A DNA stretch of 6,060 bases from Thermoplasmatales archaeon (GCA_023140035.1 JAGLML010000074.1:1-6060); one strand, 5' to 3'; shown: positions 1-5,554, counted from the first letter of the stretch. The notes: generated by a model from the sequence alone, not told the origin. Translations and numbers: made by a program.

Positions 1-1
1 C

Positions 2-922
2 GGGTTCAATAAAGACGTCATGGATTTCTACCCTGATGTTGCAGTTGGCAGGATTCCCTGCAGGTATTCCTCTCAAGTAGACACCGTGATAAACAAGATT
101 ATTACATATGAAACAACGGCTGATGATTCATGGTTTAAGAAGGCTTTTGTGATTTCTGGAGATACAACTCCTCCCGCCCGCAGTTCTTCCGCAACTCTAG
201 GTATTTATGAAGGAGAGTTGTCCACAGCTGTTACAGTAGGTTTACTTGAAGATATTGGTTTTGACGTTGAGAAACTCTGGACGTCAACAGGCACTTTCGC
301 CGGCAAACCTGATGTCATAAATGCTATCACCGCTGGTTCTGGCTTCATTCATTTCGCAGGACATGCAAACCCTGCATATTGGGGAAATTTCCTTCCTGAT
401 GCTCAAACAGAAGATGAAATGGTTGATGGTCTTGAACTAAAGGATATGTACAAGTTAAGAAATGGTGAAGAACTTCCAGTTATTGTTGTTGGAGGATGTC
501 ATAACAGCCAGTTCAATACCACCATGTCAAATATTATAACAGACATTCTTAAATACGGAATAAATGGATACTTTTTTGGGCCCCCATATAGATTCTTTTA
601 TAAGGAGTGGGTGCCCGCATGTTGGTCTTCTTGGCTTTTACTGAAAAAAGGCGGAGGATCAGTCGGCACTATTGGAAATGCTGGACTTGGATACGGATAT
701 ATTAATGAATATTGCACTGAGGGTCTTGGCGGCTGGATTAATCCACAATTCTTCGATGCTTATGCTAATCAAAGCATAGATATACTTGGAGAAGCACATA
801 GTCAGGCAATAACAGATTATATTGACATAATTGGCAGAGTTAATATCGACCAAATAGACAGAAAAACTATTGAACAATGGGTACTTCTTGGAGATCCCAG
901 CTTAAAACTTGGTGGGTATTAA
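2..922 (+). CDS. C25 (gingipain-like) cysteine peptidase, C-terminal part, 5' end outside window
   Basis: The frame is open to the left edge, so the real start lies upstream; the first ATG (20) is internal, because GFNKDV precedes it in frame and the family segment YPDVAVGRIP follows directly. 306 residues are visible. Counting from the ATG at 20, the presumed catalytic histidine lies in FIHFAGHANPAYWG (H111 and H115, with H115 in the family's GH position) and the nucleophile in VIVVGGCHNSQF (C160), the usual His-then-Cys order of caspase-fold C25 peptidases. The end, WVLLGDPSLKLGGY, is the usual finish of the catalytic module. Characterised relatives are secreted or surface endopeptidases with Arg or Lys preference; specificity here cannot be read. 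No C-terminal anchor or sorting domain follows the module; any signal peptide or pro-domain would be upstream. Family assignment is firm, in vivo role unknown. Confidence 0.88.
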   Translation, partial: GFNKDVMDFYPDVAVGRIPCRYSSQVDTVINKIITYETTADDSWFKKAFVISGDTTPPARSSSATLGIYEGELSTAVTVGLLEDIGFDVEKLWTSTGTFAGKPDVINAITAGSGFIHFAGHANPAYWGNFLPDAQTEDEMVDGLELKDMYKLRNGEELPVIVVGGCHNSQFNTTMSNIITDILKYGINGYFFGPPYRFFYKEWVPACWSSWLLLKKGGGSVGTIGNAGLGYGYINEYCTEGLGGWINPQFFDAYANQSIDILGEAHSQAITDYIDIIGRVNIDQIDRKTIEQWVLLGDPSLKLGGY

Positions 923-944
923 TAATACCCTCTTTTCTTTTTTT
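914..944 (+). terminator. Hairpin plus T-tract terminator of the C25 peptidase gene
   Basis: GGGTATT (914-920) and AATACCC (924-930) form a perfect 7-bp stem with loop AAT. The stop codon TAA (920-922) straddles stem and loop. A T-rich run TCTTTTCTTTTTTT (931-944) follows at once. This resembles a bacterial intrinsic terminator; archaeal RNA polymerase needs mainly the T-tract, so the hairpin may also stabilise the mRNA end. A second T-rich tract at about 981-994 could act as backup. Confidence 0.72.
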
Positions 945-1297
945 AATTCCATAATAGGCAGAAATAACCCTCTAACGCATTTTCTTTCTTTTTTCAACTA
1001 TTACCCTTCGTTTGGCTTAGAACGTCTTAAAACGTGTTTCTATACGTCAATTGCCGATAATTGCTAGGAGCATAGGTTTTCGATGCAAAGATAGGGGTAA
1101 CGTGCATAAAGTAGGGAAGTAAGGGAAAAGGTCACGAAGAAAGACAAGTGCTTGATGTCAAGCACAATGAAGAATTAACTTATGATGATTTTGCAGTTGT
1201 TAATCATTATCACGATATGTGGGTTAAGTTTATATATGATAAGTTTTGGGATGGTTTTTCATAAAAATATGTAATATTACACCCCCTCAAATCTATG
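945..1297. other. Stretch without an intact gene between the C25 peptidase and the truncated radical SAM gene
   Basis: No intact gene, tRNA or rRNA is recognisable. It contains a T-rich tract (about 981-994), a segment from about 1000 to 1110 richer in G, C and CpG than its surroundings with four ACGT tetramers, a small hairpin CAATT-GCCGAT-AATTG (1048-1063), and a + strand frame fragment (1115-1264, listed separately). The base composition and broken frames look more like eroded coding DNA than a designed intergenic region, but this is inference. Confidence 0.5.
1115..1264 (+). pseudogene. Possible remnant of an unidentified gene (C-terminal fragment, 49 codons)
   Basis: The frame is open from just after a TAG (1112-1114) to a TAA (1262-1264). 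The peptide is protein-like: it includes GHEERQVLDVKHNEEL and then DDFAVVNHYHDMWVKF, ending YDKFWDGFS, rich in aromatic and charged residues as in a folded C-terminus. No ATG opens it; the first candidate is GTG at 1148, with no Shine-Dalgarno or box A at a fitting distance. A different frame just upstream (about 1020-1120) reads RSIGFRCKDRGNVHKVGK before a stop, which would join through one frameshift near 1110-1125. I do not recognise the family. It could equally be a chance open frame; no function is proposed. Confidence 0.25.
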
Positions 1298-1621
1298 TTA
1301 ACTATCACCCACGCCCCCACCTATCATGATAAAACTTCGCTTAAAAGGGGTGCGTTTTCCTTTTGGATTCAATTCCTTACGTAAAACATCTATCGCGTTT
1401 ACTTTCACCGAAACATCTTTTCCAAACTCTCCTTCTACATAATATCCTTCTGAACGACCATCACAATATACGCAGTTATGATTGCATCCTCTATAAAGAT
1501 TCATTCCATAATGAGAGATAAACCACGAGTCAATTTTTTTGCTTTTACGTAAAATAGATTTAGCGTTAATTTCCCTGATAGTCACTAGTTCTATGTATTC
1601 TTTTTTTGTATATATATTCAT
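1298..1621 (-). pseudogene. Truncated radical SAM protein, spore-photoproduct-lyase-like family
   Basis: The 107-residue product begins with a basic helix (REINAKSILRKSKK) followed by NLYRGCNHNCVYCDGR, whose CX3CX2C cysteines (C46, C50, C53) would bind the [4Fe-4S] cluster that cleaves S-adenosylmethionine. IMIGGGVGDS (98-107) is the glycine-rich SAM-binding strand. Members of this family are typically about 300 residues; here TAA follows GVGDS, where relatives continue into the rest of the barrel, and no frame downstream on this strand resumes it. Two thirds of the domain is missing, so the product is unlikely to be active unless another polypeptide completes it. The start at 1621 is supported by an in-frame TAA only two codons upstream. 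The N-terminal sequence is well preserved, suggesting recent truncation. Substrate of the full-length relatives is unknown to me. Confidence 0.75.
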
Positions 1622-1668
1622 CCGCTTTTAAAATAAACATGCCATACCTAACAACAATTTTGGCTGTC

Positions 1669-1680
1669 CTTTTTATATAA
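1669..1680 (-). promoter_or_regulatory. Box A (TATA-like) upstream of the truncated radical SAM gene
   Basis: On the minus strand TTATATAAAAAG reads as a good archaeal box A. It is centred about 54 bases before the ATG at 1621, so a transcript starting about 26 bases downstream would carry a leader of roughly 25-30 bases. No strong Shine-Dalgarno is seen in that leader. It sits in the 96-base gap after the aldolase stop codon. Confidence 0.5.
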
Positions 1681-1717
1681 CATATAAATGGAGTATCTTT
1701 TCAAAATCCTGTCACTT

Positions 1718-2755
1718 CTATTTTTCAGCTATAGTTTTTCTTATTATTTCTGTGAAATTCATAATATCTTCTTTAGTTGTATCAAATGAACACATCCATC
1801 TCACTTCTGAAGTACGTTCATTAAATACATGGAAGAAATATTCTTTCTGTAATGGAATGATGTATTTCTTAGGAATGATTGCAAATATAGCATTTGCCTC
1901 TACTTTTTGGGTTATCTTTATTTGAGGAACATCTTTGAGTTCTTTGTGTAATAGTTGAGTCATTTTGTTTGCATACCTTGCGTTTTTTAACCATAAATCA
2001 TTGGATAAAAATGCTTCAAATTGTGCTGAAATAAATCGCATCTTTGATGCTAACTGCATCCCTTGCTTCCTTATGTAAACAAAGTCCTTTGATACTTTTT
2101 TATTGAAAAAAATAACTGCCTCTCCGAACATCATCCCATTTTTTGTTCCACCAAAAGAAAGTATATCAACACCAGCATCCCCAGTAATTTCCTTCATTCC
2201 TACATTAAGTGAGGCAGCAGCATTATATAGTCTTGCGCCATCCATATGGATTAACATTCCATTTTTATGAGCAAAATCAGAAAGTTCTTTGATTTCTTTA
2301 AGAGTGTAAACTGTACCAAGTTCAGTTGGCTGTGTTATAGAAATGACCTTTGGCTGAGCAACATGTGGATCTCCAAAACCGACAACATATGGTTCTATCT
2401 GATCGACAGTTAGTTTTCCATTACTTGCTAGAATGGTTATTAGTTTGCAACCTGTAAATTTCTCTGGGCCGCAACATTCATGAACATTAAGATGGGCAGT
2501 CTCAGCACAGATTATAGAATTGAAAGAATGGGTGACTGTTTTTAATCCTAGTATATTTGCTGCAGTACCATTATAGACAAAGTAAACGTCGATATTGTCG
2601 CCAAAATGTTCCTTGAATTTTTTGACGGCACGTTCCGTATACTCGTCATCTCCATATGCAATGGTATAATCTACGTTTGCAGATACAATCGCTTTAAGAA
2701 TATCTGGGTGGACACCAGAATGATTATCGCTTGCAAATCCTTTATTATTTGACAT
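1718..2755 (-). CDS. ltaE: Low-specificity L-threonine aldolase (PLP-dependent, beta-eliminating lyase family)
   Basis: Predicted cytosolic enzyme cleaving L-threonine and L-allo-threonine to glycine and acetaldehyde, linking threonine breakdown to glycine and one-carbon supply. The 345 residues match the full length of fold-type I threonine aldolases. Visible landmarks: N-terminal FASDNHSGVHP, the phosphate-binding YNGTAAN (61-67), ETAH with H88 placed to stack on the PLP ring, HMDGARLYNAA with D172 (pyridine nitrogen) and R175, SFGGTKNG with K205 as the Schiff-base lysine, and VRWMCSFDTT near the C-terminus with R319 a likely carboxylate ligand. All key residues are present. The ATG at 2755 is chosen because a box A lies about 26 bases upstream and no Shine-Dalgarno is seen, fitting a leaderless message. 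It appears monocistronic. Stereospecificity (L-threonine versus L-allo) cannot be told; the symbol is by family resemblance. Confidence 0.92.
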   Translation of the reverse strand: MSNNKGFASDNHSGVHPDILKAIVSANVDYTIAYGDDEYTERAVKKFKEHFGDNIDVYFVYNGTAANILGLKTVTHSFNSIICAETAHLNVHECCGPEKFTGCKLITILASNGKLTVDQIEPYVVGFGDPHVAQPKVISITQPTELGTVYTLKEIKELSDFAHKNGMLIHMDGARLYNAAASLNVGMKEITGDAGVDILSFGGTKNGMMFGEAVIFFNKKVSKDFVYIRKQGMQLASKMRFISAQFEAFLSNDLWLKNARYANKMTQLLHKELKDVPQIKITQKVEANAIFAIIPKKYIIPLQKEYFFHVFNERTSEVRWMCSFDTTKEDIMNFTEIIRKTIAEK

Positions 2756-2775
2756 ATTTTCATCAAATCTATATT

Positions 2776-2785
2776 CTTTTATAAA
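2776..2785 (-). promoter_or_regulatory. Box A promoter of the threonine aldolase gene
   Basis: TTTATAAAAG on the minus strand is a near-consensus archaeal TATA box. It is centred about 26 bases before the aldolase ATG, the spacing at which transcription would begin at or next to the A of the start codon, so the mRNA is probably leaderless. Confidence 0.65.
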
Positions 2786-2814
2786 CTCTTCTAAAACAAT
2801 ACGATCAAATCAAG

Positions 2815-2822
2815 ATATATAA
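2815..2822 (+). promoter_or_regulatory. Candidate divergent box A on the + strand
   Basis: ATATATAA is centred about 27 bases before an ATG at 2846, mirroring the spacing at neighbouring minus-strand genes. The ORF behind it has only 14 codons (MEFTKITSIMRETE, then TAG), and a second short one follows at 2899 (MNKSQKKKKV). If real, the promoter would make a short transcript toward the small-gene pair. AT-rich chance matches are common. Confidence 0.25.
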
Positions 2823-2934
2823 CCCGCCTATTTTACCAACAGCACATGGAATTTACTAAAATAACCAGTATTATGAGGGAAACAGAATAGAAGCAGGATG
2901 AATAAATCTCAGAAGAAAAAGAAGGTCTAACTCA

Positions 2935-2965
2935 ATCTTATGATTATGTCATAATATCGTAAGAT
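2935..2965 (-). terminator. Long AT-rich hairpin downstream of the 69-residue protein gene
   Basis: A near-perfect palindrome: arms ATCTTATG/CGTAAGAT (2935-2942 and 2958-2965, one mismatch) enclose a perfect inner ATTATG-T-CATAAT (2943-2955), with a 2-base bulge at 2956-2957. It starts 23 bases beyond the stop codon at 2989. There is no long T-run on the minus strand, so it may be an mRNA 3' end structure or a protein-binding palindrome rather than a classical terminator. Confidence 0.4.
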
Positions 2966-2988
2966 AGTACTATAAATCTAACCACTGC

Positions 2989-3198
2989 CTATTCATCTGT
3001 TATATCATTCATTTCTTCTTGCATCATTTTATCTAATTTTTTGTCCATTTTCTGTTCCTTCGCTATTTCTGACATTTCAGACAGTATTTGTTCCCATGAG
3101 ACTTCTTGTTCCAATGCGTAGTACCACATATCAAGTTTTTTTGCCCCATCTGCCTTTCCGAATTCGTCTAGGAATTCCTTTTTGTCTTCTTCATTCAT
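2989..3198 (-). CDS. Small acidic helical protein, function unknown (69 aa)
   Basis: I do not recognise a named family. The 69 residues are almost all helix-forming and highly charged: an N-terminal acidic/basic stretch (NEEDKKEFLDEFGKAD), a central aromatic patch LDMWYYALEQEVSWEQIL (22-39), and a charged C-terminal helix with repeated Lys, Met and Glu. No cysteines, signal peptide or membrane segment, so it is cytosolic, probably helical and perhaps a dimer or a partner of another protein. It starts 8 bases after the stop codon of the 67-residue membrane protein gene, and the Shine-Dalgarno-like GGAG overlaps that stop (CTGGAGTAGGG), so translation is likely coupled. The well-formed start and aromatic core make a real gene likely. 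The antisense frame at 3096-3293 is its shadow. Confidence 0.72.
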   Translation of the reverse strand: MNEEDKKEFLDEFGKADGAKKLDMWYYALEQEVSWEQILSEMSEIAKEQKMDKKLDKMMQEEMNDITDE

Positions 3199-3206
3199 TT
3201 ATAACC

Positions 3207-3410
3207 CTACTCCAGTATTCTAAATTCATTATTGTTCCAGAGTCTAATAGGAGACAATCTACTTTTTTCACTAAAGTATGCCCCAGCTATTAAGCTAAGT
3301 GTTCCAAGTAGAACTAATAGATAGGCGTTATATATGTTGTTCGAATATTCTAACGAGTATATATTCAGTCCACCGATTATAAGCAGTATGATTCCATAGA
3401 TAAATATCAT
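3207..3410 (-). CDS. Small membrane protein with two transmembrane helices, function unknown (67 aa)
   Basis: Two hydrophobic helices are plain: about residues 2-20 (IFIYGIILLIIGGLNIYSL) and 28-46 (AYLLVLLGTLSLIAGAYF), joined by a short polar loop EYSNNIYN. The C-terminal tail SEKSRLSPIRLW is basic, so by the positive-inside rule both ends face the cytosol. The ATG at 3410 has a box A about 25 bases upstream and no Shine-Dalgarno, fitting leaderless expression; it is the first gene of a two-gene unit with the 69-residue acidic protein. A helical hairpin partner for a soluble acidic protein could be a small regulatory or scaffold unit, but nothing in the sequence names the function. Confidence 0.72.
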   Translation of the reverse strand: MIFIYGIILLIIGGLNIYSLEYSNNIYNAYLLVLLGTLSLIAGAYFSEKSRLSPIRLWNNNEFRILE

Positions 3411-3430
3411 ATTTCATTAATAAAGATTGG

Positions 3431-3439
3431 TTTTTTAAA
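3431..3439 (-). promoter_or_regulatory. Box A promoter of the small membrane protein / acidic protein unit
   Basis: TTTAAAAAA on the minus strand lies with exactly 20 bases between its end and the ATG at 3410 (centre about 25 bases upstream), the spacing expected for a leaderless archaeal transcript. It lies in the 182-base gap before coaBC, where I see no other feature except T-rich sequence on the minus strand beyond the coaBC stop. Confidence 0.55.
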
Positions 3440-3592
3440 CAAGCACTATTTTGAATTTTTTCTAGGTATTACTTAATCATATTACAGTCAATGGAAAACA
3501 AGAAAAGTATTTTGTGGGGTGGCTCTAAAATATCTTCGGTATTTTGTTACAGCAGTCATTGCAAGATAAGAAACAGATTGATATGGTTAAAC

Positions 3593-4786
3593 TCACCTAA
3601 TTATATCTAGAATATAATCAGCAAGTTCTTCTTTCCTCCCTTTTCTAAGAACACTCTCGCCTTTTTTATTAATAATCAAAATCTCATTTTCATCTTTACC
3701 AAAAGCAGAAACAGTGTTGGCAATAACAAAATCAAGTTGATTTTTCTTTAGTAATTGATACGATTTTTCTTTCAAACTTTTCTTATTTTCTTCCACTTTA
3801 AAAGCAATAATTTTGGATTTCGATGCAATTAATCTAATTTTTTGAATAATTTTTGGTGCAGGAGAAAGTTCTAAATCAAGCTTGTTTTTTCCAGAGGGGA
3901 TTTTTCCTTTTTGTTTTTTTGGAAGATAATTTGCAATTGCTGCGCAGACAACGATTGTATCAAATTTCATGTCGTTATTCTTCAATAAATTCAATAAATC
4001 TTCGATTGTTTCAAAGTTTTTAACTGGTATATATGAAGGAACAACCTCTTTTGCATGTCCATACCATAACTCAACGTTTGCACCCCGCTCAAATGCACTA
4101 TTTGCAAGAGCAACAGCAGTTTTTCCTGAACTTCTATTTGTAAGTATCCTTATATCGTCTATAGCTTCGGCAGTAGCCCCACCAATAATTAGAATATTTT
4201 TCTTTCCTAAATCCTGTTTTCCAATCATTCTTATTGCATGTTCAACTATTTCATCCACACCAAGCATCTTGGCTTTGTTTGCTTGAATAACAGGGTCAAT
4301 AAAAGATATACCCATTCTTTTGCATTTATCGATGTTTTCTTGTATGATTTTATGATTATACATAGAAAGGTGCATGGCCGGCACAATTGCTATTGTTACA
4401 CCTGATCCAATCGCTGTAGTTGCGAAAGTTGTTACTGGTGTGTCATCAATACCAAGTGCAATCTTTGAGATGGTATTTGCAGTACAGGGAGAAATTAGCA
4501 ATAGATCTATGCGATCTTTCGTAAGACCGCAAAATGAAACATGCTCTGTTTTTCCAGTTAATTCAATAATTGGTTTATGGGAAGTGGCAAATTCTAAAGA
4601 ATCAGGATGAATAATTCTTGTTGCTGCTTTTGTCATAACAGGGTAAACATCTGCGCCATGACGAATCAATTCTCGTGATAATTTAATTGATTCAATAGCT
4701 GCTATACTTCCGGTTACACCAAGAACAATCTTCTTTTTAGAAAGCTTCTTGCTTTTAATCCCGCGTATCTCGTCAGCAGGATGCAT
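3593..4786 (-). CDS. coaBC: Bifunctional phosphopantothenoylcysteine decarboxylase / phosphopantothenate-cysteine ligase
   Basis: Makes 4'-phosphopantetheine for coenzyme A: the C-terminal CoaB domain joins 4'-phosphopantothenate to cysteine with a nucleotide (CTP in characterised enzymes), and the N-terminal flavoprotein CoaC domain decarboxylates the product using FMN. CoaC (about 18-190) shows GVTGSIAA (23-30), the active-site histidine in TEHVSF (H82), and ISPCTANTISKIALGIDD (98-115) of the flavin site. Bacterial enzymes have PxMN at the substrate clamp; here it is PAMHLSMY (136-143), with histidine in the asparagine place. CoaB (about 195-397) shows GGATAEAIDDIR, NRSSGK (217-222), CAAIANYLPKK and KIPSGK (295-300) followed by LELSPAPKII. 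Length (397) is normal and both domains are intact. The N-terminal MHPADEIRG extension supports the start at 4786; GTGAT three bases before the ATG may be a partial Shine-Dalgarno. It follows the usp gene by 14 bases, so it is probably co-transcribed. Confidence 0.95.
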   Translation of the reverse strand: MHPADEIRGIKSKKLSKKKIVLGVTGSIAAIESIKLSRELIRHGADVYPVMTKAATRIIHPDSLEFATSHKPIIELTGKTEHVSFCGLTKDRIDLLLISPCTANTISKIALGIDDTPVTTFATTAIGSGVTIAIVPAMHLSMYNHKIIQENIDKCKRMGISFIDPVIQANKAKMLGVDEIVEHAIRMIGKQDLGKKNILIIGGATAEAIDDIRILTNRSSGKTAVALANSAFERGANVELWYGHAKEVVPSYIPVKNFETIEDLLNLLKNNDMKFDTIVVCAAIANYLPKKQKGKIPSGKNKLDLELSPAPKIIQKIRLIASKSKIIAFKVEENKKSLKEKSYQLLKKNQLDFVIANTVSAFGKDENEILIINKKGESVLRKGRKEELADYILDIIR

Positions 4787-4800
4787 TTAATCACAATTTT

Positions 4801-5241
4801 TTATCTTACAACCAGAACAGATCTGCTTGCATGTCTTACCACTTTATCGGTAACACTGCCAAGTAGAAATCTCCCTTCTTTTCCATATCCTTTGTATCCA
4901 ATGATTATGATATCAACTTCATGTTTTTTTGAAGTCAGAAGTATCTCATCTGCAGCATCGCCTGATTCCACGACAATATCTACTTTATCTATTTTACCTT
5001 CCATCTCTTTTGCAACTTTGTTCATATTCTCCACGGCTTTTTCTTTAAAACTACCTGATCTTACTACAGAGCTTAGATCAATCGTTGGAAGCAGCATGTC
5101 CGTAAAAGCCGATTCGACCAGTGCAGCAGGTATCACTGTAAGAAGTATTACTTCGTCTTCTTTATTAGAACATTTTAGTGCCATATCAATAGCTTTTGTT
5201 GAAGCCTCTGAGCCATCATAGGCAATCAGTAATTTTTTCAT
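4801..5241 (-). CDS. UspA-family universal stress protein, ATP-binding type
   Basis: 146 residues, the normal size of a single Usp domain, cytosolic and usually dimeric. It begins MKKLLIAYDGSEAST, with D9 in the conserved first-strand position, and near its end carries GYKGYG...LLGSV, which fits the ATP-binding pattern G-2X-G-9X-G-S (G115, G118, G128, S129) of MJ0577-type proteins, then TDKVVRHASRSVLVVR. The ATG at 5241 is preferred to a TTG nine codons upstream (5268), because family members start at this strand and a box A lies about 22 bases before the ATG. Such proteins bind ATP and act as switches or chaperone-like factors in stress; the specific role is unknown. The downstream coaBC gene begins 14 bases after its stop, so stress signals and CoA synthesis may share one transcript. 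The antisense frame over 4781-5221 is a shadow. Confidence 0.93.
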   Translation of the reverse strand: MKKLLIAYDGSEASTKAIDMALKCSNKEDEVILLTVIPAALVESAFTDMLLPTIDLSSVVRSGSFKEKAVENMNKVAKEMEGKIDKVDIVVESGDAADEILLTSKKHEVDIIIIGYKGYGKEGRFLLGSVTDKVVRHASRSVLVVR

Positions 5242-5258
5242 TGTAATCAAAGGAGTAG

Positions 5259-5268
5259 TAATATACAA
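5259..5268 (-). promoter_or_regulatory. Candidate box A of the usp-coaBC operon
   Basis: TTGTATATTA on the minus strand is centred about 22 bases before the usp ATG and fits a leaderless or nearly leaderless start. It is weaker than the aldolase box. The tandem repeat pair begins only 4 bases further upstream, the usual place for an archaeal activator or repressor site. Confidence 0.4.
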
Positions 5269-5272
5269 CTTA

Positions 5273-5344
5273 CTAAAAAGATTGTGGTTGGTTCATACGA
5301 TATCTTATTCTAAAAAGATTGTGGTTGATTTGTACAATATCTTA
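5273..5344. repeat. Two tandem direct repeats upstream of usp-coaBC
   Basis: Copies at 5273-5307 and 5310-5344 are each 35 bases, period 37. The first 18 bases are identical (CTAAAAAGATTGTGGTTG); the rest differs at four positions, all transitions, and both end ATATCTTA. The 37-base period is about three and a half helical turns, so the copies lie on opposite faces of the helix. The placement just upstream of the usp box A suggests operator sites or a recent local duplication. On the minus strand each copy contains CAATCTTTTTAG, whose T5 run could also slow or end a transcript arriving from upstream. Confidence 0.75.
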
Positions 5345-5389
5345 ATAACGAATATTTTATATTATTCAAATTGATTTCATTACTCGTGT

Positions 5390-5441
5390 CATATGGCAAT
5401 ATGCACAACCAGTGAGGGGCGATAGCCCTTTGTTTGCTGGT
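5390..5441. other. Two adjacent hairpins in the usp-coaBC upstream region (possible structured RNA)
   Basis: The first hairpin is CATAT-GGCA-ATATG (5390-5403). The second (5408-5441) has outer stem ACCAG/CTGGT, an asymmetric internal loop (TG against TGTTTG), inner stem AGGGGC/GCCCTT with one G-T pair, and a GATA tetraloop. This GC-rich island stands out from its AT-rich surroundings. A minus-strand box A at 5462-5469 would start transcription near 5440, at the edge of the second hairpin. A 44-codon ORF (ATG at 5444, stop at 5310; begins MTSKQRAIAPHWLC) also covers it, but its composition is unconvincing. It may be a small RNA, a 5' leader element or a tiny gene; none is established. Confidence 0.35.
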
Positions 5442-5461
5442 CATCTAAGTATTAAAACACC

Positions 5462-5469
5462 TTTTTAAA
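5462..5469 (-). promoter_or_regulatory. Candidate box A upstream of the hairpin region
   Basis: TTTAAAAA on the minus strand (within TTGTTTAAAAAGG) has the same core as the box A of the small membrane protein gene. Its centre is about 22 bases before an ATG at 5444 and the edge of the GC-rich hairpin. It could drive a small RNA, a short ORF, or an alternative long-leader transcript of usp-coaBC. Confidence 0.35.
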
Positions 5470-5554
5470 CAATACATATTAACGTATCGCTTACAAATAC
5501 TAGACCTCCTAGAAATAAGCTATTGTTAACAGTTATGAAATTTTGAAGAAAATA

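Noticed and set aside
659..877. 72-residue minus-strand frame inside the C25 gene
   Set aside because: Antisense shadow of a well-supported coding region.
1000..1110. Possible tRNA or structured RNA gene in the GC-richer segment
   Set aside because: No cloverleaf, T-loop consensus, or SRP/RNase P signature could be assembled; only one 5-bp hairpin.
3491..3610. 39-codon + strand ORF starting MENKKSILWGG
   Set aside because: No box A at leaderless spacing, no Shine-Dalgarno, random-looking composition, and it runs antisense into the coaBC end.
4781..5221. 146-residue + strand open frame
   Set aside because: Exact antisense shadow of the well-supported usp gene; Ser/Ile-rich with no domain character.
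5273..5344. CRISPR array
   Set aside because: Only two copies, 2 bases apart with no spacers, and divergent in one half; not a CRISPR architecture.
5310..5444. 44-codon minus-strand ORF (MTSKQRAIAPHWLC start)
   Set aside because: A box A is near, but the composition is unconvincing and it reads through the hairpins and one repeat copy; not called as a gene, only noted with the structured region.
5504..5510. Perfect Shine-Dalgarno AGGAGGT on the minus strand
   Set aside because: No start codon at usable spacing; the nearest TTG is followed at once by TAA. It sits in a small CTAG-flanked palindrome.
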